DNA of 34,795 nt from Alphaproteobacteria bacterium (GCA_018971835.1 JAGWZW010000036.1:1-34795), one strand, 5' to 3'; positions 1 through 9,043 are shown, counted from the stretch's first letter. Notes: generated by a model not told the origin, from the letters alone. Program-made: numbers and translations.

Positions 1-2738
1 TAGCCCAGCAGGTACAGCAGCCACAGCCCGCCGGCGAGCGCCATCGGCAGCGTGCCCATCACGATCAGCATCTGCGGCACGCTGCGGAAGGCCAGGTAAA
101 CCAGAAAGCCGATCAGGGCGATGGTGAGCGGAACGACCAGCTTTAGGTTTTCCCTGGCCTTCTGCATGTATTCGTACTGGCCCGACCAGACCAGTGAATA
201 GCCCGGCGGCAGCTTGAGCTCCTCGGCCACCAGCTTTTTCGCCGCGGCGACATAGGAACCGACATCGCGGTCGCGGATATCGACATAGGTCCAGCCGGTC
301 AGCCGCGCGCCTTCGCTCTTGATCATTGGCGGGCCGTCACTGACCGTTACGGCCGCCACGTCGCCCAGCACGATATGCGCGCCCGCGGGCGTGACGATGG
401 GCAGTTGACGCAGATGCGCCGGCGAATCGCGCCAGTCGCGCGGATAGCGAGCATTGACGGGATAGCGTTCGAGCCCTTCCACCGTCTCGGTGACGTCCAT
501 GCCGCCGATGGCGGTACGCACCACGTTCTGCACATCGCTGATGTTGAGGCCGTAGCGGGCAGCCCGGTCGCGATCGATATGGATGACGAGATAGCGGCCA
601 CCGACCACGCGCTCGGCATAGACCGAGGCGGTGCCACGCACGGCGGGCAGTATCTTCTCCAGCTCGGCACCGATCTTCTGGATCTCACCAAGATCAGGCC
701 CGCTGACTTTGACGCCGACCGGGGTCTTGATGCCCGTGGACAGCATGTCGATCCGGGTCTTGATCGGCATCACCCAGGCGTTGACGAGGCCGGGAATCTG
801 AACACGCTGGTCAAGTTCCTTGATGAGTTCGGCGGTGGTCATGCCGGGCCGCCACTGCGATTGCGGCTTGAACTGGATGACAGTCTCGTCCATCGACAGC
901 GGAGCCGGATCGGTGGCGGTCTGTGCGCGGCCCGCCTTGCCGAACACGCTCGCCACTTCGGGAACCGATTTGATCAGCTTGTCGGCCTGCTGCAGGGCAT
1001 AGGCGGCAGTATCCGCCGAGATGCCGGGCCGTGCGGAGGGCATGTACAGCAGGTCGCCTTCGTTCAGCGGCGGCATGAATTCCGAACCGAGGCGGATGGC
1101 GGGCCAGATGCTGGCGAGGATGATGACGATCCCGCAGGCAATCGCGGCCCAGGGACGATCGACCACCCATTCGATGACGGGCTCATAGAGCCAGTGCAGG
1201 AAACGGTTCACCGGATTCTTGTGCTCGGGCGTGATCTTGCCGCGGATGAAATAGCCCATCAGCACCGGGATCAGTGTCACGGCAAGACCGGACGCAGCGG
1301 CCATCGCATAGATCTTGGTGTAGGCCAGCGGCGAGAACAGACGGCCTGCCTGACCCTCCAGGCTGAGCACCGGGGCGAAGCTGATCGTGATGATGAGCAG
1401 CGAATAGAAGATAGGCGGGCCCACTTCCGTCGCCGCCGCCGCCACCATCCGCCAGCGATTGGAATCAGTGAGCGGTTCGTGCTCCTGATGCTTGTGAAGA
1501 TTCTCGATCATGACGATGGCGCCGTCCACCATCGCGCCGATGGCGATGGCGATGCCGCCCAGCGACATGATGTTGGCGTTCAGCCCCTGCCAACGCATCA
1601 CGATGAAGGCCATCAGGATGCCGATCGGCAGGCTGACGATCGCCACCAGCGAGGAGCGGAAGTGCAACAGGAACACGCCGCACACCAGCGCCACCACGAT
1701 GAACTCTTCGATCAGCTTCTCGCGCAGATTGCTGATGGCGTGGGCGATCAGTTCGGAGCGGTCATAAGTGGGAACGATCTGAACCCCGGGCGGCAGGCTG
1801 GCCTTCAGGTCGGCGAGCCTGGCCTTGACGCCGTCGATCACCTTCTGCGCGTTCTCGCCATAACGCATGACGATGATGCCGCCGACGACTTCGCCCTGGC
1901 CGTTCAGTTCGGCAATGCCGCGCCGTAGTTGCGGTCCCAGCCGGACGGTTGCCACATCCTTGAGCTGCACCGGCACGCCGCCCGCGCCGACCTTGAGCGG
2001 AATTTCCAAGAGATCCTTGATACTCTTGATGTAGCCGGTGGCGCGCACCATGTATTCGGCGCCCGCCATCTCGACCAGTGCGCCACCGCTTTCGTGATTG
2101 GCGTTCTGGATCGCCGTACGCACTGTCGCGAGTGAAATGCCGTAGGCGCGCAACTTGTCCGGATCGACGACGACCTGATACTGCTTGACCATGCCGCCGA
2201 CGGTGGCGACTTCCGCCACGCCTGGCACGGTCTGAAGCTCGTATTTCAGGAACCAGTCCTGCAGGCTCGTCAGTTGCGCGAGGTCGTGCTTGCCGGTGCG
2301 ATCGACCAGCGCATATTCGTAGACCCAGCCAACGCCCGTGGCGTCCGGCCCGAGGCTCGGATGCGCATCCGGCGGCAACCGTGCCGCGACCTCGTTGAGA
2401 TATTCGAGCACCCGTGAACGCGCCCAGTAGAGATCGGTGCCGTCCTTGAAGATCACATAGATGTAGGAATCGCCGAAGAACGAATAGCCGCGCACCACCG
2501 TCGCGCCTGGCACGGCCAGCATCGCGGTTTCGAGGGGGTAGGTTACCTGGTCCTGCACGATCTGCGGCGCCTGGCCCGGATAGGGCGTCTTGATGATGAC
2601 CTGCACATCGGACAGATCAGGAATGGCATCGACCGGCGTGCGCTCCAGCGCATAGACGCCGGCGATGACGACGAACACCAGCCCCAGAAGGACGAAGCCG
2701 CGGTTCCTGATCGACCAGCGGATGAGCGCGGCAATCAT
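1..2738 (-). CDS. cusA: Cu(I)/Ag(I) efflux RND pump CusA (C-terminus cut by window edge)
   Basis: Inner-membrane proton-driven pump of the heavy-metal RND family, the engine of the CusCBA complex that expels Cu(I)/Ag(I) across both membranes. My reading of the minus strand from ATG 2738 gives 912 codons without a stop. The family is about 1040-1050 residues, so roughly 130 residues lie outside the window. The three methionines that bind Cu(I) in E. coli CusA (573, 623, 672) have counterparts at about 566 (LLYM), 616 (PLSM) and 665 (RIDM) with identical 50 and 49 residue spacing, so this is a monovalent-metal CusA rather than a CzcA Zn/Co pump. The proton-relay helix region ([13 protein letters not shown]) is present. 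The start overlaps the cusB stop as ATGA, indicating translational coupling. Family assignment is very secure. Confidence 0.96.
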   Translation of the reverse strand, partial: MIAALIRWSIRNRGFVLLGLVFVVIAGVYALERTPVDAIPDLSDVQVIIKTPYPGQAPQIVQDQVTYPLETAMLAVPGATVVRGYSFFGDSYIYVIFKDGTDLYWARSRVLEYLNEVAARLPPDAHPSLGPDATGVGWVYEYALVDRTGKHDLAQLTSLQDWFLKYELQTVPGVAEVATVGGMVKQYQVVVDPDKLRAYGISLATVRTAIQNANHESGGALVEMAGAEYMVRATGYIKSIKDLLEIPLKVGAGGVPVQLKDVATVRLGPQLRRGIAELNGQGEVVGGIIVMRYGENAQKVIDGVKARLADLKASLPPGVQIVPTYDRSELIAHAISNLREKLIEEFIVVALVCGVFLLHFRSSLVAIVSLPIGILMAFIVMRWQGLNANIMSLGGIAIAIGAMVDGAIVMIENLHKHQEHEPLTDSNRWRMVAAAATEVGPPIFYSLLIITISFAPVLSLEGQAGRLFSPLAYTKIYAMAAASGLAVTLIPVLMGYFIRGKITPEHKNPVNRFLHWLYEPVIEWVVDRPWAAIACGIVIILASIWPAIRLGSEFMPPLNEGDLLYMPSARPGISADTAAYALQQADKLIKSVPEVASVFGKAGRAQTATDPAPLSMDETVIQFKPQSQWRPGMTTAELIKELDQRVQIPGLVNAWVMPIKTRIDMLSTGIKTPVGVKVSGPDLGEIQKIGAELEKILPAVRGTASVYAERVVGGRYLVIHIDRDRAARYGLNISDVQNVVRTAIGGMDVTETVEGLERYPVNARYPRDWRDSPAHLRQLPIVTPAGAHIVLGDVAAVTVSDGPPMIKSEGARLTGWTYVDIRDRDVGSYVAAAKKLVAEELKLPPGYSLVWSGQYEYMQKARENLKLVVPLTIALIGFLVYLAFRSVPQMLIVMGTLPMALAGGLWLLYLLG

Positions 2739-4099
2739 GAGCGGCCACCCTTCGCGGGCATCGGCATGTTCATCGGCATGGGCGAAGGCGTGCCACCGGC
2801 CGGCATCTTCATGGGCGGGGCGCCCGGCGGCATTTTCATGTTCATCGGCATGTTCATGGGTGCGGGCGCCTGGGACGACGCACGGCAAGCCGGTTTGCCG
2901 CCGCTGATGCGTAGCGACGCCTCATCGACATTGGCTTCGGAATCGATCAGGAATTGGGAGGAAACAACCACGCGTTGGCCCACGCGCAGACCCTTGAGGA
3001 TTTCGACATCGCCGCCGGTTTGGAATCCCGCCACCACCGGGCAGATGTCGAAGCGGCCCTGGCCCAGCGCCAGCGCCACCCGCTCGCTTTGCCCGGTGCG
3101 GATCAGCGCAGACGCAGGAATGTAGACCGCATTCTGCGGCGCGGAGTCGATGGTCACATGGGCATACATGTTGGGCTGCAGACGGTAGTCGGTGTTGGCG
3201 AAGCGCAGGCGGAGCTTGACGGTGCGCGTCGCCGAAACGAGGTCCGGATAGATGTAGTCAATCGTGCCGGTCCAAACTTCGCCGGGAAAGGCCTCGAAGC
3301 GCGCCGTCACGGACTGGCCGGTTTTCAGCGCCGCCGTGTCACTTTCGTCCACCTCGACCAGCACCCAGACAGATGAAAGCTCGGCGATCTTCATCACCTG
3401 CGTCGCCGGCATGACATAGGCGCCCTCGCGCACGCCGAGGCTGGCGACGACGCCGGACTGCTCGGCGTAGCGTGCCACGCGGTCGGAAGTCTTGCGCCGC
3501 CGAGCCAGTTCGCGAATCTGGTCGGGCGCAAATCCGAGCGCGAGCAGCCGCTCACGCGAAGCGCCAATCAGCGAGGGCATGTTGCTGGCGAGCGCCGTCA
3601 GATATTCCTGCTCGGCGGTAGCCAGCTTGGGTGAAAACAGTTCGTAGAGCAGTTCGCCCTTCCTGACTGCGTCGCCTTCGGCCTTGACGTGCAACTTCTC
3701 GATCCAGCCGTCGGCGCGGGTGTTGATGCTGGTGACCAGATCCTCGTCGTAGCCGACATAACCCACGGCCTCGATGCGCCGAGCCAGCGGGCCTTCTCTC
3801 ACCGCCGCGGTCTGGACGCTGAGTTGCTGCACCACGGCTGGCGAGATCGTTACGTCGCTGGCCGCCGCGCCGGCGCTGGCATAGACGGGTACGAGGTCCA
3901 TTCCCATGGAATCCTTGCCCGGTTTGTCGCGGCGGTAGGAGGGGTCCATCGACGACACCCAGTAGAGCGGCGTAGGTGCGCTGCCGGCAGTCTGCGTCTC
4001 GGCGCTGCCGCCGCGATGGCCCAGGAAATAGCCGCCGGCACCGGCCGCCAACAGCGCTGCACCCGCGACGGCGCCGAAAAGGATGGTGCGAGGGCTCAT
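2735..4099 (-). CDS. cusB: Periplasmic adaptor CusB (HlyD/RND membrane-fusion protein)
   Basis: Membrane-fusion subunit (454 residues) bridging CusA and CusC and delivering Cu(I)/Ag(I) to the pump. There is an N-terminal membrane anchor/signal (about 1-27). A heavy-metal-binding domain follows at about 45-73 (YWVSSMDP and [12 protein letters not shown], typical of CusB-type adaptors), then lipoyl/beta-barrel adaptor domains to about 405. The C-terminal ~40 residues are unusually rich in methionine (repeated MNMPM, KMP blocks), which E. coli CusB lacks and which would bind soft metals; it may take over part of the role of CusF, for which no gene is seen here. ATGA overlaps join it to both cusC upstream and cusA downstream. 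Confidence 0.95.
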   Translation of the reverse strand: MSPRTILFGAVAGAALLAAGAGGYFLGHRGGSAETQTAGSAPTPLYWVSSMDPSYRRDKPGKDSMGMDLVPVYASAGAAASDVTISPAVVQQLSVQTAAVREGPLARRIEAVGYVGYDEDLVTSINTRADGWIEKLHVKAEGDAVRKGELLYELFSPKLATAEQEYLTALASNMPSLIGASRERLLALGFAPDQIRELARRRKTSDRVARYAEQSGVVASLGVREGAYVMPATQVMKIAELSSVWVLVEVDESDTAALKTGQSVTARFEAFPGEVWTGTIDYIYPDLVSATRTVKLRLRFANTDYRLQPNMYAHVTIDSAPQNAVYIPASALIRTGQSERVALALGQGRFDICPVVAGFQTGGDVEILKGLRVGQRVVVSSQFLIDSEANVDEASLRISGGKPACRASSQAPAPMNMPMNMKMPPGAPPMKMPAGGTPSPMPMNMPMPAKGGRS

Positions 4100-5385
4100 G
4101 GCGATACGCTCTCCTGATTGTCCGCAAAGATCGTGCCGCCGCTCTGGTAGTCGAGTGCGGCGAACTGGGTGAAGTAGTCGGCGCGGGCGCGCTCGCGCTC
4201 CAGCTCGACCATCAGGTACTGCTGTTCGGCTTCGATCAATTTGGTGAAATCGCCGCTGCCGCTGCTGTAATCCGCTTCCGCGGCGCGCAGGTTGAGGCGG
4301 GCGACCGGCACCAGCTGCTTGTCGTAGAGATCGATGGTGCCATGCAGTTGCTTCACCGCCGCATAGGTCTGGCTCAGATCGGCCAGCAGCCGGTCGCGCA
4401 CCGCATAGTAATGCTGCTGGCTCTGGTTCAGCTTGGCATGGGCCTCGTCGAGATCGCCGCTATGCTTGGCACCGATCGGGATATTGATGGCCACGCCGAC
4501 CGTGTACTGCATCTGCCACGGCGACATCAGCTGATTGTCGCCGGCCACGATATTGAAGTTGGGCAGAAAGCCGTCTTCGGCCAGTTGCACCCGGTCGCGG
4601 CTGGCCGAAATCTGCTTGTCCGAACCCTTGAGTGCCGGGTTTTGCGCCAGCACCGCGTCCGTCAGCGTTTCGAGGTTTGCTGCTATCGGAGGCTCGGGCA
4701 GATCGCCCGGCGGGGCGACCGGCGCGTCGGGCAGAGTATCGAGCAATTGGTTGATCTCGGCCTGCACCGTGGTTTCGCGGCGGCCGAGATCGAGCGCCTG
4801 ATTTTGCAGTCGCAGAAGCTCAAGCTCGGCGCGCAGCACATCCTGCTGCGGCGCCTGCCCGGCAGCATAGGCCGCGCGCGTGACGGATTTCAGATGTTCG
4901 ACCAGTGCGATGTCGGTGGTGTTGATCGCCAGCGCCTGGTGAACGTAATACCAGTCCGCATAGGCGGCACGCGCCTTTGCCGCCAGGCGCAGGCGCGTAT
5001 CGGCCAATTGGTATTCGGCGGAGCCCGCCTCCTCCGTCGCCGCGTGCGCACGCAGGCTCAGCACGCCGGGCCAGGGAATGGCCTGGCTGAACGCGATGCT
5101 CTGGCGGTAGCCCATCGGCGTACCCGCGGTTTCCGGCGCCGCCGTGTAGCTGACCATCGGATCGTCGAGCGCTCCGGCCGAGTTGATGCGAGCGACCGCG
5201 GCGCGATGCGCCTCGTCCTCGGCCTTGATGTCGCGGTTGCTCACCAGCACGGCCTCGACGAACTGCGCCGGATCAAGCGTGTTGTCATGCTGCCGCGAGG
5301 GCGATGCCACCGCTGGGCTTGAAATGGCTGGTGCCGCCAGCAGCAGGAGCAGCGCCGCCGGCGTCAGGTAGCTGTGTCTGTTCAC
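4096..5385 (-). CDS. cusC: Outer-membrane channel of the copper efflux complex (TolC/CusC family)
   Basis: Outer-membrane factor (429 residues) providing the exit duct of the CusCBA system. A signal peptide ends near residue 27 (leucine/alanine-rich core, then SPAVASPS). Two repeated long helical segments typical of TolC-family proteins follow, with many Ala/Gln heptads. The start is GTG at 5385, supported by CGGAG nine bases upstream; no better in-frame ATG exists. The stop overlaps the cusB start (ATGA). With cusB and cusA it forms one transcription unit, probably continuing from the two small Cys/Met proteins upstream. Metal specificity comes from cusA/cusB, not from this protein. Confidence 0.93.
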   Translation of the reverse strand: MNRHSYLTPAALLLLLAAPAISSPAVASPSRQHDNTLDPAQFVEAVLVSNRDIKAEDEAHRAAVARINSAGALDDPMVSYTAAPETAGTPMGYRQSIAFSQAIPWPGVLSLRAHAATEEAGSAEYQLADTRLRLAAKARAAYADWYYVHQALAINTTDIALVEHLKSVTRAAYAAGQAPQQDVLRAELELLRLQNQALDLGRRETTVQAEINQLLDTLPDAPVAPPGDLPEPPIAANLETLTDAVLAQNPALKGSDKQISASRDRVQLAEDGFLPNFNIVAGDNQLMSPWQMQYTVGVAINIPIGAKHSGDLDEAHAKLNQSQQHYYAVRDRLLADLSQTYAAVKQLHGTIDLYDKQLVPVARLNLRAAEADYSSGSGDFTKLIEAEQQYLMVELERERARADYFTQFAALDYQSGGTIFADNQESVSP

Positions 5386-5428
5386 GTTGTCGAACTCCGG
5401 ATTTAGCCCGAAACCTGACCTGCAAGCG

Positions 5429-5451
5429 TGACGATTTCGTCAGACCTGACG
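5429..5451. promoter_or_regulatory. Overlapping inverted repeats upstream of cusC, CusR/CopR-box-like
   Basis: TGACGA-TT-TCGTCA (5429-5442) overlaps a second repeat CGTCAG-AC-CTGACG (5438-5451). The first has the TGAC-N6-GTCA layout of the E. coli CusR copper box (TGACAA-NN-TTGTCA). It lies about 45-65 bp before the cusC start. It may be a copper response-regulator operator; alternatively the second repeat may just be a processing hairpin after the preceding gene. No cusRS-like genes are in the window. Confidence 0.4.
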
Positions 5452-5576
5452 GAGAGTTGGCCAAAGATGTTGAAGCTGCATCGGCATTCCACCGCGCGTG
5501 CAGCACACACGGTCGACGCCGGCCGACGCGTCGTGCCCGCATGATTTACGGGCCGAAGGCCGGCGCGCTCAGATCG

Positions 5577-5939
5577 TCAAGCGATAGGAGGGGGATTGTC
5601 AGGTTGCAGCGTAATGCCCGGGCGTTCATCGAACCGGCGCCACACTGGCAGGCGCGCCATCGCCGTCGGGACTACCACACGGGACAGCACCGGCAGCACG
5701 GCCGCGACGGAGCAACTCGCCATGTCTGGACAGTTGCCCATGCAGTTGCAGGGCATGCCGGGACGCTGTTGGGCTTTCGCCTGCATGCGCGCCATTTTTC
5801 CGGCCATCGCGCAATCGTTGCTTGCCGCGGTGCTGGCTTGCGCCATCGTCTGATGTGGGGCCGGCATGGCCATCACAGTCGATGACAACGAAAGCGTCAT
5901 CAACACCGTCACAAAGACGGCGACGAAGCGCTTCGACAT
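5577..5939 (-). CDS. Small secreted Met/Cys-rich protein, putative periplasmic copper-binding
   Basis: A 120-residue protein I do not recognise by name. From ATG 5939 it has a clear signal peptide (MSKRF then a hydrophobic core to about residue 24, cleavage near TVMA/MPAP). The mature part contains many methionines and five cysteines (43, 64, 66, 70, 76), with the cluster MPCNCMGNCPDMASC at 62-76 that would suit Cu(I). An in-frame ATG eight codons upstream is possible but would precede the signal sequence with extra polar residues. It sits directly upstream of cusCBA on the same strand, behind a Cys-rich GDCC protein. That supports, but does not prove, a role in copper delivery or buffering. 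Confidence 0.7.
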   Translation of the reverse strand: MSKRFVAVFVTVLMTLSLSSTVMAMPAPHQTMAQASTAASNDCAMAGKMARMQAKAQQRPGMPCNCMGNCPDMASCSVAAVLPVLSRVVVPTAMARLPVWRRFDERPGITLQPDNPPPIA

Positions 5940-6072
5940 GTTGGCCCATTGGCACATAGGGCGAAGATAGGACGGGGCCGCCGCGTTCGCAAGCCGTGAT
6001 CGCGCCGCAGGAAACGCCGCAGGTCTGTACCATTTCTGTATGGCGCTTGAAGCGTCCGGCGAGGCGGGGGCT

Positions 6073-6300
6073 TTATTCCCCGGAACAGCAACCCGCCGCG
6101 CCTGGCGCGGCATCGGGCGATTGCCGCGGCGGGCATACGACCGAACCGAAGGAACAGAAGACGCAGCAATCGCCCGGCTTCGGCCGGAGCAGGGTGTGGC
6201 AGTGCTGGCATTCGTAGAAATAGAGGCAGGCGTCCTGCGGCATGCTCTCCGTCTTGGCGAAGCCGCAATTGGGGCAGGTGATGGTCGATTGTTCGATCAT
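6073..6300 (-). CDS. Cys-rich [12 protein letters not shown] small protein
   Basis: A 75-residue cytosolic-looking protein with 11 cysteines. An N-terminal zinc-ribbon-like set (CPNC at 9-12, C25, CQHC at 31-34) is followed by the hallmark GDCCVFCS (43-50), C56 and a terminal CC (71-72). The GDCCVFCS family consists of short uncharacterised proteins found beside heavy-metal and mercury/copper resistance genes. No signal peptide is present. It is first in the leftward copper cluster, ahead of the secreted Met/Cys protein and cusCBA, and is transcribed away from the bufferin operon. Function is inferred only as metal or redox handling. Confidence 0.85.
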   Translation of the reverse strand: MIEQSTITCPNCGFAKTESMPQDACLYFYECQHCHTLLRPKPGDCCVFCSFGSVVCPPRQSPDAAPGAAGCCSGE

Positions 6301-6444
6301 GGCTGGTATCCACGCTTCTCGCGTACCGGATAGTCCTTGATGCGCCGGTTCCGAAAGCCGTTACGGGGGTCAGCCGGTGCCACCGGTGCAGGAGCCGGCG
6401 CCCGAACAGGCTGACGAAACGAATAGCACGAGCCGGGGGCAGGT

Positions 6445-6470
6445 GTAACCTTTCGGACAGTCTTTGCGAA
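6445..6470 (+). promoter_or_regulatory. SigF (ECF) type promoter of the bufferin operon
   Basis: GTAACC at 6445-6450 and CGAA at 6467-6470 are separated by exactly 16 bases. This matches the GTAACC-N16-CGAA consensus reported for the Caulobacter ECF sigma factor SigF, whose regulon includes bufferin-type operons. Predicted transcription starts near 6476, giving an ~85-nt leader before bufA. No sigma factor or anti-sigma gene is in the window, so the partner sigma must be encoded elsewhere. Confidence 0.75.
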
Positions 6471-6510
6471 TTGCTCTGCATAACGGGCCTTTCCGGTTCC
6501 GCAATCCAGC

Positions 6511-6530
6511 GCCGCCGCGGTAACGGCGGC
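6511..6530 (+). repeat. Leader hairpin before bufA
   Basis: GCCGCCG and CGGCGGC form perfect 7-bp arms around a 6-base loop inside the predicted 5' leader, 31 bases before the bufA start. It could affect mRNA stability or translation; GC-rich chance pairing is possible. Confidence 0.3.
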
Positions 6531-6560
6531 GTTTCATGCACCGCAAGACAGGAGTTTCGA

Positions 6561-6881
6561 ATGCTCAATACCATGCCCCTTCGTTCTTCGTTCATCCTGG
6601 CCGGCGCCGTCGTGGCGACGGTTGGCTATATGACCGCTGCGGCGGCCGCGCCGGTCAAAATGACGCCACAGCAGATGGCGTCTATGGAGAAGTGTTACGG
6701 CGTCGCGCTGGCCGGCCAGAACGACTGCAAGGCCGGGCCCGGCACCACCTGCGCCGGCACCTCCAAGATCGACTACCAGTCGAATTCCTGGAAGCTGGTG
6801 CCCAAGGGCACCTGCATGAAGATCTCCACTCCGGTCGGTCACGGCTCGCTGACGTCCTCTGGTTCTCATCTTCCGGCCTGA
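6561..6881 (+). CDS. bufA: Bufferin precursor peptide (DUF2282)
   Basis: Secreted 106-residue substrate peptide of the MNIO enzyme encoded next. An N-terminal signal sequence (to about residue 30, AAAAA/PVK) is followed by the DUF2282 core with four cysteines at 45, 56, 64 and 85, in the contexts [18 protein letters not shown] and KGTCMKI. In characterised bufferins, cysteines are converted to thiooxazole groups by the DUF692 enzyme, and the exported product chelates periplasmic copper. The start is ATG 6561, six bases after AGGAG; a second ATG at 6573 has no ribosome site at the right distance. It leads a four-gene operon behind a SigF-type promoter and is divergent from cusCBA, which fits copper stress. 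Confidence 0.92.
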   Translation: MLNTMPLRSSFILAGAVVATVGYMTAAAAAPVKMTPQQMASMEKCYGVALAGQNDCKAGPGTTCAGTSKIDYQSNSWKLVPKGTCMKISTPVGHGSLTSSGSHLPA

Positions 6882-6889
6882 CCTAGACG

Positions 6890-7774
6890 ATGCGCGCACA
6901 GTTTCCCCACCTCTGTGACCGCGCCCCCCCGATTCCCGCGAAGGCGGGAATCGGGGTCAAGCCGGCGCATTACCGCGAACTGCTGGCGGATCGGCCAAGT
7001 CTGCCTTTCATTGAAGTGCACACGGAAAACTACATGGGCGAAGGCGGGCCGCCGCACGCCTATCTCGAAGCGCTCGCGGAGATTTACCCGCTGTCGTTTC
7101 ACGGGGTGGGGATGTCGCTGGGCGGTGCCGAAGCATTGGATCGCGGCCATCTGCGGCGCTGGCGCGCCCTGGTGGAGCGCTATCAGCCGGCGCTCGTCTC
7201 CGAACACATCGCCTGGTCGCGCTTCGGCGGCCTCGCGCTGCACGATCTGCTGCCGGTTCCCTACACCCGGCAGTCGCTTGGCATCGTGCGCAATCACATC
7301 GACGCGATGCAGACGGCCCTGGGCCGGGCCATTCTCGTCGAAAATCCTTCGACCTATATCAGCTTCCGCGAATCCGAGATTGCCGAGCCTGAATTCCTGG
7401 TGGAAGTGGCGCGGCGCTCCGGCTGCAGGCTTTTGCTGGATATCAACAACGTTTATGTCAGCGCGCATAATCACGGCTTCGATCCTCGAAACTGGCTAAG
7501 CCGCATCCCCGGCGACCTCGTGGGCGAAATCCATCTCGCCGGCCATTCGCTGATCCGCGACGGCGACTTCACGATCCGCGTCGACGATCACGGCAGCCAC
7601 GTCTGCCCGGACGTCTGGGGCCTTTACGCCGAAACCGTCGCCCGCATCGGCCCCAGGCCCACGCTGATCGAATGGGACACCGACGTGCCCGAACTTGCGG
7701 TCCTGCTGGAGGAAGCCCGCCGTGCCGACACGGTCGCCGAAGAGGGGGACACGCGCCATGCCGCCGTTGCCTGA
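6890..7774 (+). CDS. bufB: Multinuclear non-heme iron oxidative enzyme (MNIO, DUF692) modifying bufferin
   Basis: TIM-barrel iron enzyme (294 residues) expected to oxidise cysteines of the BufA peptide in the cytoplasm before export. Family motifs appear in order: AGIGVKPAHY (19-28), EVHTENY (42-48), FHGVGMSLGG (70-79), SEHIAWS (104-110), LLPVPYT (120-126), VENPSTY (150-156), LLDINNVYVSAHNHGFD (182-198), EIHLAGHS (213-220), VDDHG (231-235) and LIEWD (259-263). These carry the conserved His/Asp/Glu iron ligands. The only in-frame start is ATG 6890, eight bases after bufA and without a strong ribosome site, so coupling is likely. A perfect 13-bp hairpin falls within codons 13-22. Confidence 0.94.
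   Translation: MRAQFPHLCDRAPPIPAKAGIGVKPAHYRELLADRPSLPFIEVHTENYMGEGGPPHAYLEALAEIYPLSFHGVGMSLGGAEALDRGHLRRWRALVERYQPALVSEHIAWSRFGGLALHDLLPVPYTRQSLGIVRNHIDAMQTALGRAILVENPSTYISFRESEIAEPEFLVEVARRSGCRLLLDINNVYVSAHNHGFDPRNWLSRIPGDLVGEIHLAGHSLIRDGDFTIRVDDHGSHVCPDVWGLYAETVARIGPRPTLIEWDTDVPELAVLLEEARRADTVAEEGDTRHAAVA
6927..6956. repeat. REP-like 30-bp hairpin inside the start of bufB
   Basis: CCCCGATTCCCGC and its exact reverse complement flank a GAAG loop. The core resembles the palindromic extragenic repeats common in alphaproteobacteria (TTCCCGC...GCGGGAA). Here it is coding, supplying the PIPAKAGIG residues of BufB. It may be an in-frame repeat insertion or may regulate translation between bufA and bufB. 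No second copy was seen in the window. Confidence 0.6.
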
Positions 7775-8543
7775 GTTCCAGTCGGCCATGTCCCGCTATC
7801 TGACGTCCGCGCCTGGTCCCGAAGTCCCGGCGCTGCTGCGGAACCTTCTGCCGCCGGGTTCGTCTCGGCCGGACAAACGCTTCGCCGTCTACAAGAACAA
7901 CGTCTATGCCCGGCTGGTCGATGCCCTGCGCGACACCTTCCCGGCAATCGAGCGCCTGGTTGGCGAGGAGTTCTTCCGCTACGCGGCGGTCGAATACATC
8001 GCTCAAACCCCGCCCGTCACAGCGTCGCTACTGGCTTACGGTAACGGCTTTCCAGAGTTCCTTGCGGGATTTCCTGCCGTCGCGCAGCTTCCCTATCTCG
8101 GCGATGTCGCGCGGCTGGAACTGCTCTATCTGGAGGCCTATCACGCCGCCGACGCCGAGCCGAGCGGCGATGCTTCAGCGGTCACGCCGGACGACGACAT
8201 TTTCCCGAAGCTTCATCCCTCGGCGCGGCTGATGACCTCGCCGTTCCAGGTCTCGCGAATCTGGGAACTCAACCGCGGTGCGGCCGCCTTCGAGGAGGTC
8301 GCGCTCCCGCCCTTGCGTGAGTATCTGCTCGTCATCCGTCCCGCCCGCGAGGTCGAAGTGCGCCGTGTGCCATTTGGGGTTTATGCGGCCCTCTTCGCCT
8401 TCGCCCAAGGTGCCTCCTGCGCCGGTGCCCGCGACGAGGCCGAATGGGCCGAGCCGGGCTTCGATTTTCGGGCCCACTACGAATCGCTGGCCCGCGGCGG
8501 AACCTTCGTTGCGGGAACGACCGAAAGGATTCACCGCTCATGA
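7758..8543 (+). CDS. bufC: MNIO partner protein BufC (DUF2063, putative DNA-binding domain)
   Basis: A 261-residue partner of the MNIO enzyme. In related systems this protein binds the precursor peptide and presents it to the enzyme, despite the domain's historical label as DNA-binding. The N-terminal DUF2063 region (about 5-100) shows the family landmarks RFAVYKNNVYARLVDALRDTFP and YLGDVARLE; a C-terminal half (about 140-255) is less conserved. The start ATG 7758 has GAGGGGG nine bases upstream and overlaps the end of bufB by 17 bases, so an upstream in-frame ATG at 7695 is rejected. The stop overlaps the start of bufD as ATGA. Confidence 0.92.
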   Translation: MPPLPEFQSAMSRYLTSAPGPEVPALLRNLLPPGSSRPDKRFAVYKNNVYARLVDALRDTFPAIERLVGEEFFRYAAVEYIAQTPPVTASLLAYGNGFPEFLAGFPAVAQLPYLGDVARLELLYLEAYHAADAEPSGDASAVTPDDDIFPKLHPSARLMTSPFQVSRIWELNRGAAAFEEVALPPLREYLLVIRPAREVEVRRVPFGVYAALFAFAQGASCAGARDEAEWAEPGFDFRAHYESLARGGTFVAGTTERIHRS

Positions 8544-9043
8544 GCACCAACGCGATCGCGAGCAATGACAGGCTGCCGCTTTCACCAGCCAGATTGTACC
8601 TTGCCGTCATCGAACGGCTGGAACGCGTATCCTACGACACGCTGTTCGCTGTTCCAGCGCGGCTCTTCATTGCCGTCACCTTTTTCCTCTCGGGCCGGAC
8701 CAAGGTGGACGGGCTGCTGACGCTCAAGCCTGCCACATACTACCTGTTTCAATACGAATACCGGATTCCCGTCATTCCACCGGACGTCGCGGCTCACATC
8801 GCCGCCTTGAACGAAACGCTGTTCCCGGTCCTGCTGGTTCTTGGCCTGGCCTCGCGCGTCAGCGCGCTCGTCCTGCTGGGCATGACGACTGTGATCGAGG
8901 TCTTCGTTTATCCCGGTGCCTGGGAAACCCATCTGGGCTGGGCGACGGCGCTCGCCTTCATCGTCTTCCGCGGCCCCGGCGCGCTGTCGCTGGACCATCT
9001 GATCCGCCAGAAATTTGCGCGCGCGCCGTCAGGACGGATTTAG
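8540..9043 (+). CDS. bufD: DoxX-family membrane protein BufD
   Basis: A 167-residue inner-membrane protein of the DoxX family with about four transmembrane segments (near 40-57, 92-108, 112-128 and 134-150). It includes the family-typical FFLSGRTKVDG and a charged C-terminal tail. DoxX proteins recur as the last gene of DUF2282-DUF692-DUF2063 operons; a part in redox balance or in handling the modified peptide has been suggested but is not established. The start ATG 8540 overlaps the bufC stop. A 99-bp non-coding stretch separates it from the converging flavoprotein gene. Confidence 0.9.
   Translation: MSTNAIASNDRLPLSPARLYLAVIERLERVSYDTLFAVPARLFIAVTFFLSGRTKVDGLLTLKPATYYLFQYEYRIPVIPPDVAAHIAALNETLFPVLLVLGLASRVSALVLLGMTTVIEVFVYPGAWETHLGWATALAFIVFRGPGALSLDHLIRQKFARAPSGRI

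Noticed and set aside
375..1928. Long 517-codon plus-strand frame
   Set aside because: It is the antisense shadow of cusA; the minus-strand frame carries the full RND sequence, and the shadow has His/Asp/Arg-rich composition typical of reverse GC-rich codons.
6370..6392. CCGGTGC direct repeat in the cus-buf intergenic region as a MerR/CueR operator
   Set aside because: Does not match the CueR dyad and sits in GC-rich sequence where such repeats occur by chance.
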